DNA of 64,000 nt from an uncultured Aquimarina sp. (GCA_947498815.1 CANMLU010000010.1:1-64000); one strand, 5' to 3'. Positions 8,501-17,167 are shown, counted from the first letter of the stretch. Translations and numbers: made by a program. The notes: a model not told the origin generated them from the sequence alone.

Positions 8501-10018
8501 TTAAATAAAGCGGGTCTTACGGTTCCTTATCTTAATGTAGATCTTGACTTTGATGATAATTCAAGAGTAGAGTTGGATAAGCAGAGATTTAATTTTATCG
8601 ATGTTAGTATTAACGACACAAAACACAATACCAATGGAATTCTTCGGGGATATATTGGACATAGACGTTTTTCGAAATGGGAACTTGGTTTGGAACTTTT
8701 GGCTCCGGATAGATTGCTGGTTTTGGATACAGAAGAAGACGAAGAGTCCTTGTACTATGGTACAGGGTTTATAAGTGGTGAAGCAACAATAAAGGGACCT
8801 ACAGATGAATTGGTCATTGATGTTAATGCTACAACAGAAAAGGGTACTGTTTTCAAAATTCCGCTTAATGAAACTGAATCAGTAGGAGACAATGCATATA
8901 TTCATTTTTTAAGTCCCGAAGAAAAGAGAGCTAGGTTGGCCGGAGAGGAGATTATTCTGGATGATATAAAAGGTCTCGAACTTAATTTTGAACTGGATGT
9001 AAACGATAATGCCGAAGTTGAAGTCGTTGTGGATAAGGATACTGGAAGTTCCTTAAAAGGACGAGGAGCGGGAACACTACTTATTGAAATAAATACCAAT
9101 GGTAAGTTTAATATGTGGGGCGATTTTGTGGCATATGAAGGAACCTATAATTTCAGATACGGTGCATTTGTTGAAAAACTATTTACGGTTCGTGATGGCG
9201 GTACAATTAACTGGGATGGTAGTCCAACTAGGGCAGTTCTTGATTTAAGTGCGGTTTATAAAACTGAGGCAAATCCGGCAATATTGTTGGAAAGTTCATC
9301 TATAAATCGAAAAATACCTATAGAAGTTGTTGTAGACCTCCAAGGAGAATTAATTCAGCCCAATCTTAATTTTAATATTGAGTTTCCAAATTTAAGCTCG
9401 GTTGTTAAAAGCGAACTTGAATATAAGCTAAATGATCAATCCAATAAAGAACTGCAGGCAATATCGTTAGTGTCCTCGGGCCAATTTTATAGTGGAACTA
9501 TAGATGCGAATGCAATTACCGGCGGTTTAGTGGCAGAACGAGCATCAAGCCTTTTTAACAACATGCTTTCTGATAAAGATGATAAATTTCAAGTAGGCCT
9601 CAATTATGTGCAAGGAGTACGTACATTGGACCAAGAAGATGCGGATGAGTTCGGACTTACATTGTCTACTCAAATCAATAATCGTATTCTAATCAATGGT
9701 AGAGTAGGTGTTCCTATAGGGGGGGTAAATGAAACTTCGGTAGTAGGTGATGTTGAAGTAGAGTATCTTTTTAATGAAGATGGATCTTTGAGAGGTAAAA
9801 TTTTTAACAGAGAAAATGATATTCAATTTATAGGGACCGGAAATCAGGGATATGAGCAAGGTGTTGGACTTTCATATTCTGTAGATTTCGATAGTTTTAA
9901 TGAACTTTGGACCAAAATCTTTAAAAATAAAAAGGTTAAGGATTCTATAGTTAAACCTAAGGATACAACCAAAATTGAACCCCCGGATTTTATTAACTTT
10001 ACAGAAAAGAATAAGTAA
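5498..10018 (+). CDS. TamB-like translocation/assembly module protein
   Basis: A 1506-residue protein with one N-terminal membrane anchor (about residues 30-52, ILLRIFLVLLSLIAFLVVVF) and a very long repetitive beta-strand body, ending in a TamB/DUF490 C-terminal domain (about 1080-1480, with GTGFISGEATIKGPTDEL, GTLLIEINTNGKFNMWGDF and YNFRYGAFVEKLF). Proteins of this class bridge the inner and outer membranes and are implicated in lipid transport and outer-membrane protein assembly. There is no ATG near the front: the only full-length start is TTG 5498, inside the tsaD start; a later TTG before the anchor (KILLRIF) is an alternative. A terminal run of basic and acidic residues follows the domain. 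The Bacteroidota proteins are longer than proteobacterial TamB. Confidence 0.85.
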   Translation: MWIHYEEKGIEIVNIVNKVKTIKRIRKFRKILLRIFLVLLSLIAFLVVVFSIPGIQTFFGKKATNYLNEEYGVDIRISKIGLTYAGNVDLKEVFIKDHHQDTLLYAKSIETSGLNVVEISDGRPEMGDVAIEDLILNMKTYKDESSDNLMIFIRNFESNTPSSNKKRFLLTTKNITLSNGKYRFVNENLRKPDVVDYKDISLEAESLMVDGPDVYLNINKLAFKDDRGLDVSKLQTCFAITPTSMDFQELIIETKDSKIEGEILFSHKVGGLSDFENKVNIRADFNNGSISTNDLIPFYREFARNRKFKLRNTSLRGVLNDFTIVHADISGLDRSIIKGDIRIQNSVSNVSEFKLEGDFDNLTTNYYDLINLMPDILGTSLPKQLYQFGSVRATGNAIVTRNTVDLDMDLFSQLGKINAFVLLEELNDLKRATYNGNVISSNFNIGQLLEIPPVGNASFDIHVDGKGFTLESLNTKIEGDINTLEFNGYTYTGLNAIGNLKDRVFDGDLRSKDPNVRFDFKGVADFSKEINNYDFVANVDHVDLNKLNLFTRDSISVFNGDVYMNMKGTGVNDAFGTISFAKTLYTNQNASYYFEDFDITSSFDEENVRTIDINSPDIVEGNVKGIFRFENVYDLFRNSIGSLYTNFEATEITDDEFMEFNFSIYNKIVDVFFPEIQFAPNTIIKGKVESNESEFKLTFKSPSIKAFDNQMDNVDIQVDNKNPLFNTYVAIDSINSKYYNASEFSLINVTLKDTLFMHSEFKGGKNNEDNFNLEFYHTINKDNNSVLGFRKSDFTYKGHTWYANRERDKNNNKVIFDNDFKNIDVESIVLNYKDEEIKIDGVTRGKDYKNLKATFRDVDLNKITPRIDSLSFGGRVNGELSILQENGNYFPNTEITVADLEVNKKLLGELRLNLAGNSDLTEYNINTRLINNNKRTLSALGAINVSKKNPAIDVDIDFDQFDVSEFSALGGTVITNIRGFVTGNAKLSGSYKNPSMDGVLNLNKAGLTVPYLNVDLDFDDNSRVELDKQRFNFIDVSINDTKHNTNGILRGYIGHRRFSKWELGLELLAPDRLLVLDTEEDEESLYYGTGFISGEATIKGPTDELVIDVNATTEKGTVFKIPLNETESVGDNAYIHFLSPEEKRARLAGEEIILDDIKGLELNFELDVNDNAEVEVVVDKDTGSSLKGRGAGTLLIEINTNGKFNMWGDFVAYEGTYNFRYGAFVEKLFTVRDGGTINWDGSPTRAVLDLSAVYKTEANPAILLESSSINRKIPIEVVVDLQGELIQPNLNFNIEFPNLSSVVKSELEYKLNDQSNKELQAISLVSSGQFYSGTIDANAITGGLVAERASSLFNNMLSDKDDKFQVGLNYVQGVRTLDQEDADEFGLTLSTQINNRILINGRVGVPIGGVNETSVVGDVEVEYLFNEDGSLRGKIFNRENDIQFIGTGNQGYEQGVGLSYSVDFDSFNELWTKIFKNKKVKDSIVKPKDTTKIEPPDFINFTEKNK

Positions 10019-10104
10019 TCTTTTATCGAGATATTTGATTTTGTTCATATCTATCTATGACCGAAGAGTTATTTCGACCTGCAAACACTAAATAACAATA
10101 TTAC

Positions 10105-11091
10105 ATGGCAAAAGAGATCAGAACAATTGGTGTAATGACCTCAGGAGGTGATGCTCCTGGAATGAATGCAGCGATACGTGCTGTAGCCAGGGCATGCGCA
10201 TATTACAATGTAAAATGTATAGGGTTTTATCGAGGATATCAAGGAATGATTGAAGGAGATCATTGTATAATGAACGCCAGAAGTGTGCGTAATATAATTA
10301 GTCGCGGTGGTACCATACTCAAATCTGCAAGATCCAAGGATTTTGAAACCCCAGAAGGTCGAAAAAAGGCCGCAGATCATCTTAAAGAAATAGGAGTAGA
10401 TGCAATGGTGTTGATAGGTGGGGATGGAACATTTAGAGGAGGAAAAATTTTTAGTGAAGAATATGACATTCCAGTAATAGGAGTTCCTGGTACTATTGAT
10501 AATGATATTGCTGGCACTAATTATACAATAGGCTACGATACTGCTTTGAATACTGTTATTGACGCCATCGATAAGATACGAGATACAGCAAGTTCTCATG
10601 ATCGATTATTTTTTATTGAAGTAATGGGTAGAGATGCTGGTTTTATAGCTTTAAATAGTGGTGTTGGAGCTGGTGCCGAAGAAATTCTAATCCCTGAAGA
10701 AGATCTTGGATTAGAACGTTTGCTTGAATCATTAAAGAGAAGTAAACGCTCTGGTAAATCTTCAAGTATTGTTGTTGTGAGCGAAGGAGATAAAATTGGT
10801 AAAAACGTATATGAACTGGCAGATTACGTTACCGATAATCTTCCTGACTATGATGTGAGAGTAACAGTGCTAGGTCATATGCAACGTGGAGGATCGCCTT
10901 CTTGTTTTGATAGAACTTTGGCTAGTCGATTATGTGTAAAAGCGGTGGAGCTACTCTTGGATGGGGAAAAAAATGTCATGGTCGGCCTACTTGATAATAA
11001 AGTAACGGCTACAACTTTTGAGGTTGGCTTGAAAGAAGGTCATGAGATTAATAAAGAACTTCTTCGTATTTCGGATATACTTTCTACATAA
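10105..11091 (+). CDS. pfkA: ATP-dependent 6-phosphofructokinase
   Basis: Glycolytic enzyme that phosphorylates fructose 6-phosphate with ATP. The 328-residue protein has the nucleotide loop GVMTSGGDAPGMNAAIRA (9-26), GGDGT (105-109), and PGTIDNDIAGTNYTIGYDTA, where Asp132 is the catalytic base position. RGGSPSCFDR near the C-terminus is the usual sugar-binding and allosteric block. The Gly-Gly-Asp-Gly pattern indicates the ATP-dependent rather than the PPi-dependent class. The start ATG follows an 86-base gap after the TamB-like gene, and a weak hairpin follows the stop. Confidence 0.96.
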   Translation: MAKEIRTIGVMTSGGDAPGMNAAIRAVARACAYYNVKCIGFYRGYQGMIEGDHCIMNARSVRNIISRGGTILKSARSKDFETPEGRKKAADHLKEIGVDAMVLIGGDGTFRGGKIFSEEYDIPVIGVPGTIDNDIAGTNYTIGYDTALNTVIDAIDKIRDTASSHDRLFFIEVMGRDAGFIALNSGVGAGAEEILIPEEDLGLERLLESLKRSKRSGKSSSIVVVSEGDKIGKNVYELADYVTDNLPDYDVRVTVLGHMQRGGSPSCFDRTLASRLCVKAVELLLDGEKNVMVGLLDNKVTATTFEVGLKEGHEINKELLRISDILST

Positions 11092-11101
11092 AATTCTAAT
11101 T

Positions 11102-11117
11102 AGGGGAAAAAACCCCT
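11102..11117 (+). terminator. Short GC hairpin after pfkA
   Basis: AGGGG and CCCCT form a 5-base-pair stem around a six-A loop, 10 bases after the pfkA stop. The following sequence (TTAAAA) lacks a good T-run, so termination here is only plausible. Confidence 0.4.
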
Positions 11118-11370
11118 TTAAAATACAGTTTAATACCGGACATAATTTTATGGGTTAATGTATAAATTTGACCTATTAAATTATTCTACACAAAATTCAT
11201 CAGGCTTAAACAAAAATTAACCACTCTTTTACCTATATAATATATGTCTGAATAATGAATAGAAAATATTTTTGATCCGGAAATCATAACATTTAAGTTT
11301 CACGATCAATTGTAACTATTGATTATAAGTAATTTCAATAAATTAAGAAATACATTACAAAAGCCCCAAA

Positions 11371-11865
11371 ATGAAAGCACTACTATTATCCATATTTGAT
11401 GGATTATTTACTAAAGAAACAAATAACCATGCTAAAAATGATAGCATAGATAAAATTTTTATTACAGAAACAGATCCTGATTCCAATAAGACATTAATTA
11501 TTGAAGAAGATAAAAACTCGGTATGGGCTTATCTATTAAGTTCTGATAAAGAAAGGATAGATTTTGTTGGCTTTTTATGTTCGGTTGTAAGCCCAAAATT
11601 ACCAAACTTTGAGCTTCAAGAATCTATTATTAATGGTGAAACCTCATTAGCTACTGCGAATTTGGCAAATCAATATACATATGTGAAGGATCTAAAACGA
11701 AAAAATATCTCTATACACTGGAAAGAAAGTGATGTCACCGTATGTATAAAGAATGAAGTATATCTTCTTATGGATTTTGAAAGTAAAACGGGTTTCTCTA
11801 AAGGACTCTCGACAGATTCGCAGTTTGGTAAGAAACTTGAAAACTATACTTTAAGAACAGCATAA
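11371..11865 (+). CDS. Hypothetical cytosolic protein
   Basis: A 164-residue protein with no signal peptide or membrane helix. It is rich in Lys, Asp, Asn and Glu and appears mixed alpha/beta, with hydrophobic patches DFVGFLCSVVSP and NEVYLLMDFES. No motif I recognise. It stands alone, with 279 bases before it and a large palindrome after it, so it is probably a single-gene unit. The start follows an AT-rich leader ending in CCCCAAAATG. Confidence 0.6.
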   Translation: MKALLLSIFDGLFTKETNNHAKNDSIDKIFITETDPDSNKTLIIEEDKNSVWAYLLSSDKERIDFVGFLCSVVSPKLPNFELQESIINGETSLATANLANQYTYVKDLKRKNISIHWKESDVTVCIKNEVYLLMDFESKTGFSKGLSTDSQFGKKLENYTLRTA

Positions 11866-11936
11866 CATTAATGTAATGCTATAATTTAAATAAACTCAGA
11901 ACTTTTCTTGATCAAAAGTTTTAAATGAAGAGGTAT

Positions 11937-11985
11937 AACAAAGCAAAAGAGTGAGATAAAATTTATCTCACTCTTTTGCTTTGTT
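11937..11985. terminator. 49-base perfect palindrome, probable terminator
   Basis: Two perfectly complementary 24-base arms flank a single central A (11961). The arms begin AACAAAGCAAAAGAGTGAGA. The structure lies about 70 bases after the stop of the hypothetical gene and has T-rich tracts on both strands, so it can terminate transcription from either side. The arm length is well above that of the other hairpins in this window. Confidence 0.6.
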
Positions 11986-12380
11986 ACAATCCACATGGAT
12001 TGTTCATGTGTAATCCCCCGATTAAGTTCTATCTATGTATGGCATAACTACATGACGCAGGTAGTTCTTTTAAAAAGTTGATAAATGGTTCAAAGTTAAA
12101 TCCGATTGTAATGTAAAAAGTTTTCATACTATATAAATTTAAATTGTTTGTAATCATGTTTTGTATAGTATATTCAATTGCCGTGCCAAAAATCAAAAAA
12201 ACTTGTTAAGTACTGTTAATAATGGGGTTTTGAGAAGCTAAATTTTGAACATAGGTATATGTTTTTATACATGTACTACTTATGAAGTACACAAATGAAC
12301 ACAAAATAGTAAAAGAAATAATATAGCTTTTAGGTATTTGATCTACCCAAGAAATCGTGTTCAAACTATATTATAATACT
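11986..12380. other. 395-base stretch without a clear gene
   Basis: No coding pattern of normal length was found. It contains one small open frame (12029-12127, listed separately). It also contains one 12-base arm (12347-12358, CCAAGAAATCGT) of an inverted repeat whose partner lies at 12406-12417, inside the 3' end of the lipoprotein gene. The rest is AT-rich and featureless to my eye. Confidence 0.4.
12029..12127 (-). CDS. Candidate small protein (32 residues)
   Basis: An ATG-started frame of 32 codons plus TAG. The peptide has a protein-like composition: MKTFYITIGFNFEPF, then an acidic/basic turn (KELPASCSYAIHR) with one cysteine. There is no recognised family, promoter or ribosome-binding signal. 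It could be a real small protein, a gene remnant or chance. Confidence 0.2.
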   Translation of the reverse strand: MKTFYITIGFNFEPFINFLKELPASCSYAIHR

Positions 12381-13157
12381 CTATTTTGTGAAAATATCTG
12401 CATTTACGATTTCTTGGAGGGAAGAATTGACCTCGTAATACATTTTGAATACGCCATTAAGACGATCATTATCGGTGATATTTGGAAATCGAGAATAATC
12501 GGACCCTATACCTGGTGGCCAGGCCACAGATTCTGCTATGATAGCAATATTTCCATTTTTAATCCCAATTTCTTGTATGTCTAAACCATTGGTTTTACCA
12601 TCATTTTTTTTGGCAATTAGATAGGTTGCTTTTTGGATTTTTCCAGTATCAGGGTTTAGTTTTGCCAGTATAGAAACTTTTGGCCCACCTCCAGTGCCAT
12701 AATTACTTTGATAAACATTCGAAAATGCACCATCTTCAATAGCGTGAGTGGTAATATATGTGCCGTTATTGCTTCCGCCGACAACTGTAAATACAATCCA
12801 TATTGTATTATTATTATTATTATCTATTAAAATTATTTTGGCTCTTCCATCAACTTCAGATTTTTCATGTTCAATATACCAAACAATTTCACCTGCAGCA
12901 TTTTTCTTCCTTATATAGGGGTCTTGATTAATAGGAGAGACCTGATTAAATCCTATTTCATATAAATTCCCATTTGAATCTGTTGTAGAGGTCGTATTTG
13001 TGAAATCAATATCCTCAATGTTTGGATTTTGAGAATTTTCGGATGTTGAACCTGCATCGTCAGAAGAACAACTTTGAATAAAGATCAATAAGATACATAA
13101 AAAAATCGATCTTCTCAGGTAGCAAAAAGATCGATTAAGTTTAGTTTTAAACGCCAT
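12381..13157 (-). CDS. Hypothetical lipoprotein, beta-propeller-like
   Basis: A 258-residue lipoprotein with the lipobox FIQSCSSDD (Cys30) followed by acidic residues. The body has blade-like strands (DSNGNLYEIGF, AAGEIVWYIEHEK, GGPKVSILAKLNPDTGKI, NGNIAIIAESV) as in SBBP or WD-like propeller proteins that track a value along a path. The length allows only about four blades, so it may be part of a larger assembly. A five-Asn run in IDNNNNNTIW comes from a simple TTA/TAT-type repeat near 12818. Function unknown. Confidence 0.7.
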   Translation of the reverse strand: MAFKTKLNRSFCYLRRSIFLCILLIFIQSCSSDDAGSTSENSQNPNIEDIDFTNTTSTTDSNGNLYEIGFNQVSPINQDPYIRKKNAAGEIVWYIEHEKSEVDGRAKIILIDNNNNNTIWIVFTVVGGSNNGTYITTHAIEDGAFSNVYQSNYGTGGGPKVSILAKLNPDTGKIQKATYLIAKKNDGKTNGLDIQEIGIKNGNIAIIAESVAWPPGIGSDYSRFPNITDNDRLNGVFKMYYEVNSSLQEIVNADIFTK

Positions 13158-13223
13158 AATTTCGCTAGTAGGTTTGTGCTATACTAACGTAAAAAAAACG
13201 TTATTATTTTGATTTATAAATGG

Positions 13224-13862
13224 TTATGGTGTTTTTTGTAGTTTGTTAAACGTATAACCTTCTTTTTTGGCTCCCCATACTTGCTTGTTTTCTTGATCAA
13301 AGCCCTGATCCCAGCTATAAATAGCATCTTTTGCTATTTTTACTTTAGAGGTTGCGTAACTCGCTCCACGCAATGAACTTTCACAGTTATCGTTCAAAGT
13401 AGCACCTTCATAAACATTATTATTAATCTTATCCAGGTATACTTCACAGCCAGATCTTTCTTCTAAAATTGTAGCATCGAATTGGTTGAAATATTTTGCA
13501 GATTTCCATTTGCCTATAAAATTTTTCTCATCTTTTAACTTAAAAATGGTGGTCTTAAATTTGCCCTCAGAAAGATATTCTACCTTATACACTCTTTGAC
13601 GATAAGGTTTACCTTGTTTACTATTTAATGCTTGCTCGACATATAACCATGATGCAGCGTCATTCTCCCAAATGGGGTACATGTGCAGTGAAATATTGTA
13701 ATATGTGGTATCCGCTATGGATTGTTTTTCACTATTGAATGATCCTGTCATGATTTTAATCAACTTATTAATCTCCTTTTGGTTTTGTTGTCCATAAGAA
13801 TTTTGCAAACTACCAAAGAATAATAGTAAGCCTATAATTTTGATAACGTATGCTGTTTTCAT
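13224..13862 (-). CDS. CpcT/CpeT-family protein, secreted
   Basis: A 212-residue protein with a signal peptide (residues 1-24, ending SYGQ) and the CpeT/CpcT fold signatures (PF06206): LIKIMTGSFNSEKQS, HMYPIWENDAASWLYVEQA, YRQRVYKVEY, and a late GCEVYL with two more cysteines (Cys near 139, 161). In cyanobacteria this family attaches bilin pigments to phycobiliproteins. Here it is exported and no phycobilin genes are near, so the ligand must be something else, probably a hydrophobic small molecule. It stands between a lipoprotein gene and ridA, all on the minus strand. Confidence 0.8.
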   Translation of the reverse strand: MKTAYVIKIIGLLLFFGSLQNSYGQQNQKEINKLIKIMTGSFNSEKQSIADTTYYNISLHMYPIWENDAASWLYVEQALNSKQGKPYRQRVYKVEYLSEGKFKTTIFKLKDEKNFIGKWKSAKYFNQFDATILEERSGCEVYLDKINNNVYEGATLNDNCESSLRGASYATSKVKIAKDAIYSWDQGFDQENKQVWGAKKEGYTFNKLQKTP

Positions 13863-13914
13863 TGTTTTGGAATTAACATTATACGGTGTTAAGAAAGTTA
13901 TGAAAAGCGATAGA

Positions 13915-14295
13915 CTATCTCACCGCAATCACAGATATTTCGACATTTACAAATTTTGGTAGGGCTGCAACTGCTACAGTTTCTCTTGCTGGAGCTGTAT
14001 CTTCATTAAAATAACCACCATAAACTTCGTTTACTTGTGTAAAATTATTCATGTCATTTAAGAAAATAGTAGTCTTTATTACATTCTCGAATGTCATGTC
14101 TACTTCATCAAGTATAGCTTTAAGATTCTGCATTACTTGCTCAGCTTCGGTTTTGATATCGTCCAGGATTAAATCTCCAGTTTTTGGATTGATGGCAATT
14201 TGTCCAGAAGTATACAAGGTGTTCCCTGTTAGAATAGCTTGGTTGTAAGGACCTATCGGTGCAGGAGCATTGGATGTTGTTATGATTTTTTTCAT
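13915..14295 (-). CDS. RidA-family enamine/imine deaminase
   Basis: A 126-residue protein of the YjgF/YER057c/UK114 family, which hydrolyses reactive enamines and imines such as 2-aminoacrylate to ketones and ammonia. The signature APIGPYNQA, GNTLYTSGQIAINPKTG, the TTIFLNDMNNF block and the C-terminal substrate-binding PARETVAVAALPK (Arg near 108) are all present. The frame is open upstream to 14352, but ATG 14295 (MKKIITT) is the family start. Upstream lies a 7-base tandem repeat and then lptD. Confidence 0.93.
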   Translation of the reverse strand: MKKIITTSNAPAPIGPYNQAILTGNTLYTSGQIAINPKTGDLILDDIKTEAEQVMQNLKAILDEVDMTFENVIKTTIFLNDMNNFTQVNEVYGGYFNEDTAPARETVAVAALPKFVNVEISVIAVR

Positions 14296-14339
14296 GTGAA
14301 GAAGATTAATATTATTATTTAGTTCTAATTTCTTTTTTG

Positions 14340-14377
14340 CCTCAAACCTCAAACCTCAAACCTCAAACCTCAAACCT
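14340..14377. repeat. Heptanucleotide tandem repeat (CTCAAAC)n
   Basis: Five perfect copies of CTCAAAC (14341-14375) plus flanking partial units lie between the lptD stop and the ridA start. On the transcribed minus strand this reads GTTTGAG repeats. Such arrays change copy number by slipped-strand replication. It is intergenic, so it could at most affect mRNA stability or ridA translation. Confidence 0.85.
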
Positions 14378-14380
14378 AAT

Positions 14381-17167
14381 TTATAGCTGTCTGTCGGGTT
14401 CTCGCCTCTTATCCCACTTAATATCACTTAGAACTGATGATTTAATTCCTATAAAAAAGTTCCAGGAAGTTCTATCACTAAATGGAATCCAGTTAAAATT
14501 CATTACCCAACTTTCCAGATCCCTTTGAAAACGAAGGTTTGTATATGTAAAACCGGGATTTTTAAAATCATAACCAGAGGATACCCCAACTGACCACCTG
14601 GGAGCTAGTTCAACATCACCAGAAAACATAACAGAATGTGATGATATTTCATTTTGCCTGGCGCTATTACTGTAGTTTACATTATATGATATTCTTAAGG
14701 TCCAGGGGATTTTGTAGTTATAGTTTTGAGTATCTTTATCGGCCTTTTTGTCTTTGTCTTTGTCGTAGGATTTTGCGTTACCAAAATCGGTTCCTCCTCC
14801 AAAGAGGTTATCTGGTCTTCCTTCGTTTCTAAAAGTTTGATTTTCCAAGGGATCTTCGTTTGATTTTCCTTTTTCAAAATCTTTGCTGGAAAAAGAATAT
14901 CCAAAATTACCACTTGCTCTAGTGAGTCTAAACAAACTACCTCCGTTGTCTATATTCCAGACATCTATTTTGCGATTATTATTATCAAGAGCGTAAGGGT
15001 CAAGTTGTGCATTGAAATTAATATCTAGCTTGTTTTGAATAATAGGAATATTCCCGGATACTGATATCGGACTTAGTTTTAAAGAATCTCCAGCTATATT
15101 ATATGATGTACTAAAATTAAGGTTGTTTAGTAACGTAACTTTTTTGGGTTCTGTTGCAGTAGTATCTTTGTCTACTACTTTCATTTCTATATTATTACTC
15201 AAAGAAAAGCCAATACTACTTGAAAACACATTGCTGGGGGCACCAAAAAAACCGCCTTCGAATCTAGAGTATTCAACAATCTCCTCTGTTTCTATTTCAG
15301 GAGTATCGGGGTCATCTTCAACGGGTCTGTTGTAGGTGTCATAAAATTGGCTGAAAGCTGGATTTATGTTATAACTTATAGAAGGTCGCATCGTATGACG
15401 AATCGCCTGTATTTTTTTTCCTTTTTTGAAATTGAAGGTACCATATATGGTGGTTCCCAAACTGGTTGAGAAATTATAGGTTCTATATGTATCAAAACCT
15501 GTAATAGTATCTCTTACGACTTCACCAGCTCCGTTATTAGCATTCTCGTCAAAGTCTTGTTCGATAGTTTCAAAAACCCAATTCTCTTGAAAATTTGTAC
15601 TTGCAGAAGCACTAACGTATCTAAATATCTTAAAATTTGTACTTATTGGGATGGAGTGTTGCATTCCAGCCTTGGCACCTTCAAACATACGAGATGAAAA
15701 AAGATCATCGTCTGTAGTCTCTATCCTGTTTTCTCCTCTGAAATTGTATTGTGTATTTATATTTTGTATAATCCCTTTCTTGACACCAACTTTTGGTGCA
15801 AAAGGAAATACTCTCGATACACTTGCATTGACATTAGGTAACGACATATTTACGGTTCCCGTATTCGTATTGGAGTTGTGCGTTGCCGCAACATTAATAT
15901 TAACTTGAGGATCACCCTCAAATGTCTTTGAATAGGAAATGGATGAACTAATTTGATTGTTCAGGAAATTACCTGTGTTCAATTGATTCGTTGATTGTTG
16001 AAAAAAGTCACTACTTCCAAAGTTTACGGAAGCCGAAAAACGAGAGTTAGGATTAGCTTTTGGATCTTGATTATGTGTCCATTGAATATTATAAGTGGTT
16101 CTTTTTGCGAAGTCAGGAAAACCTCGCTCACTAGTTAAATTATTTTCATATCTAAATCTTAAATTTCCTCTAAATTTATAACGTAATGCATATGCAGATT
16201 CTGAAGCTAGCGTATAACTACCATTAGTATAATAATCCCCCTGCAATGTTAAATCTACATAGTCACTAATGGCAAAATAATATCCTCCATTCTGAAGAAA
16301 ATATCCACGATTTCTCTCCTCTCCTGGGCTAGGCATAATAAATCCAGAAGTCCTGTCTTCGGTTAACGGAAAATATCCAAAAGGAAGCCCAAGTGGTGTA
16401 GGAACATCGGCTATAAACATATTCACCAATCCAGTAACAATTTTCTTTTTAGGTACAAATTTTATACGTCTTGCATAAAAATAATATTCTGGATCTTCAA
16501 TGTTTTCTGAGGTAGTAAATTTTACATTTTGCATATAAATGACAGAGTCATTTTCACGCTTTGAGATTTCATTTTTAATTTTAAACCCGTTCTGTTCTGT
16601 TCTCGAATTATAAATTAAAGCTTTTTCCGTATCAAAATTAAAACGTATAGAATCCGGTTCTACAACATTTTGCGCCTGTTTGAAAATAGGAGTTTGTGTA
16701 TATTCACCCAATGAATCTTTAATACCATAGGCATATACTTCGCTTTTTTCATTATCTATGATAATGGAGCCAGCATTAATCTGCATATCACCATAAATGA
16801 TTTCAGCTTCATTATAAAGATACATTTTGTTTTCTCTACGACTCAATCGCATATAATCCGTCGCCTTATAATCCACTTTATCCGTTAAAAATTGCGGCTC
16901 GGCAGTAATGGTGTCTTTTTTTGTAGTATCCTGAACTTGTTCACTTAACAATTGTTCAGGGTTAATCTTGATTTTTTGGGCGGCCCCTGCAATAGTATCT
17001 TTCTCTGCGGGTATTTTCACTTCAGTAGTTGTATTCGTTTCTTGTGCAGTGATTTGACAAAAACAAAAAAGTGAAAAACTTAGTGAATAAAGTATGTGAC
17101 GTACCGTTGTTTGCAATGGTTTATATCCTATTTTTGTAAAACTATGGCTTAGTTTTTGAAGTGCCAA
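14381..17167 (-). CDS. lptD: LPS-assembly outer-membrane protein LptD (LptD_2 type)
   Basis: A 928-residue outer-membrane protein. A hydrophobic signal segment (about 26-42, ending ITAQ) is followed by a short OstA-like jellyroll region (about 95-235: NEAEIIYGDMQINAGSIIIDNEKSEVYAYG) and a long beta-barrel whose strands carry alternating aromatic residues. It inserts lipopolysaccharide into the outer leaflet with LptE. The block LGLPFGYFPLTEDRTSGFIMPSPGEER is typical of the Bacteroidota family. The start is uncertain: TTG 17167 overlaps a TAATTTTG promoter-like element, and TTG 17116 (LQTTVRH), directly before the signal segment, is a good alternative. C-terminal residues are RRREPDRQL-like and charged. 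Confidence 0.9.
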   Translation of the reverse strand: MALQKLSHSFTKIGYKPLQTTVRHILYSLSFSLFCFCQITAQETNTTTEVKIPAEKDTIAGAAQKIKINPEQLLSEQVQDTTKKDTITAEPQFLTDKVDYKATDYMRLSRRENKMYLYNEAEIIYGDMQINAGSIIIDNEKSEVYAYGIKDSLGEYTQTPIFKQAQNVVEPDSIRFNFDTEKALIYNSRTEQNGFKIKNEISKRENDSVIYMQNVKFTTSENIEDPEYYFYARRIKFVPKKKIVTGLVNMFIADVPTPLGLPFGYFPLTEDRTSGFIMPSPGEERNRGYFLQNGGYYFAISDYVDLTLQGDYYTNGSYTLASESAYALRYKFRGNLRFRYENNLTSERGFPDFAKRTTYNIQWTHNQDPKANPNSRFSASVNFGSSDFFQQSTNQLNTGNFLNNQISSSISYSKTFEGDPQVNINVAATHNSNTNTGTVNMSLPNVNASVSRVFPFAPKVGVKKGIIQNINTQYNFRGENRIETTDDDLFSSRMFEGAKAGMQHSIPISTNFKIFRYVSASASTNFQENWVFETIEQDFDENANNGAGEVVRDTITGFDTYRTYNFSTSLGTTIYGTFNFKKGKKIQAIRHTMRPSISYNINPAFSQFYDTYNRPVEDDPDTPEIETEEIVEYSRFEGGFFGAPSNVFSSSIGFSLSNNIEMKVVDKDTTATEPKKVTLLNNLNFSTSYNIAGDSLKLSPISVSGNIPIIQNKLDINFNAQLDPYALDNNNRKIDVWNIDNGGSLFRLTRASGNFGYSFSSKDFEKGKSNEDPLENQTFRNEGRPDNLFGGGTDFGNAKSYDKDKDKKADKDTQNYNYKIPWTLRISYNVNYSNSARQNEISSHSVMFSGDVELAPRWSVGVSSGYDFKNPGFTYTNLRFQRDLESWVMNFNWIPFSDRTSWNFFIGIKSSVLSDIKWDKRREPDRQL

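Noticed and set aside
10141-10599. 152-codon open frame opposite pfkA
   Set aside because: A shadow of the conserved PFK frame, with an Ile/Cys/Thr-rich random-looking sequence.
12357-12584. Open frame on the plus strand near the lipoprotein 3' end
   Set aside because: It overlaps the coding lipoprotein on the other strand and has no supporting signals.
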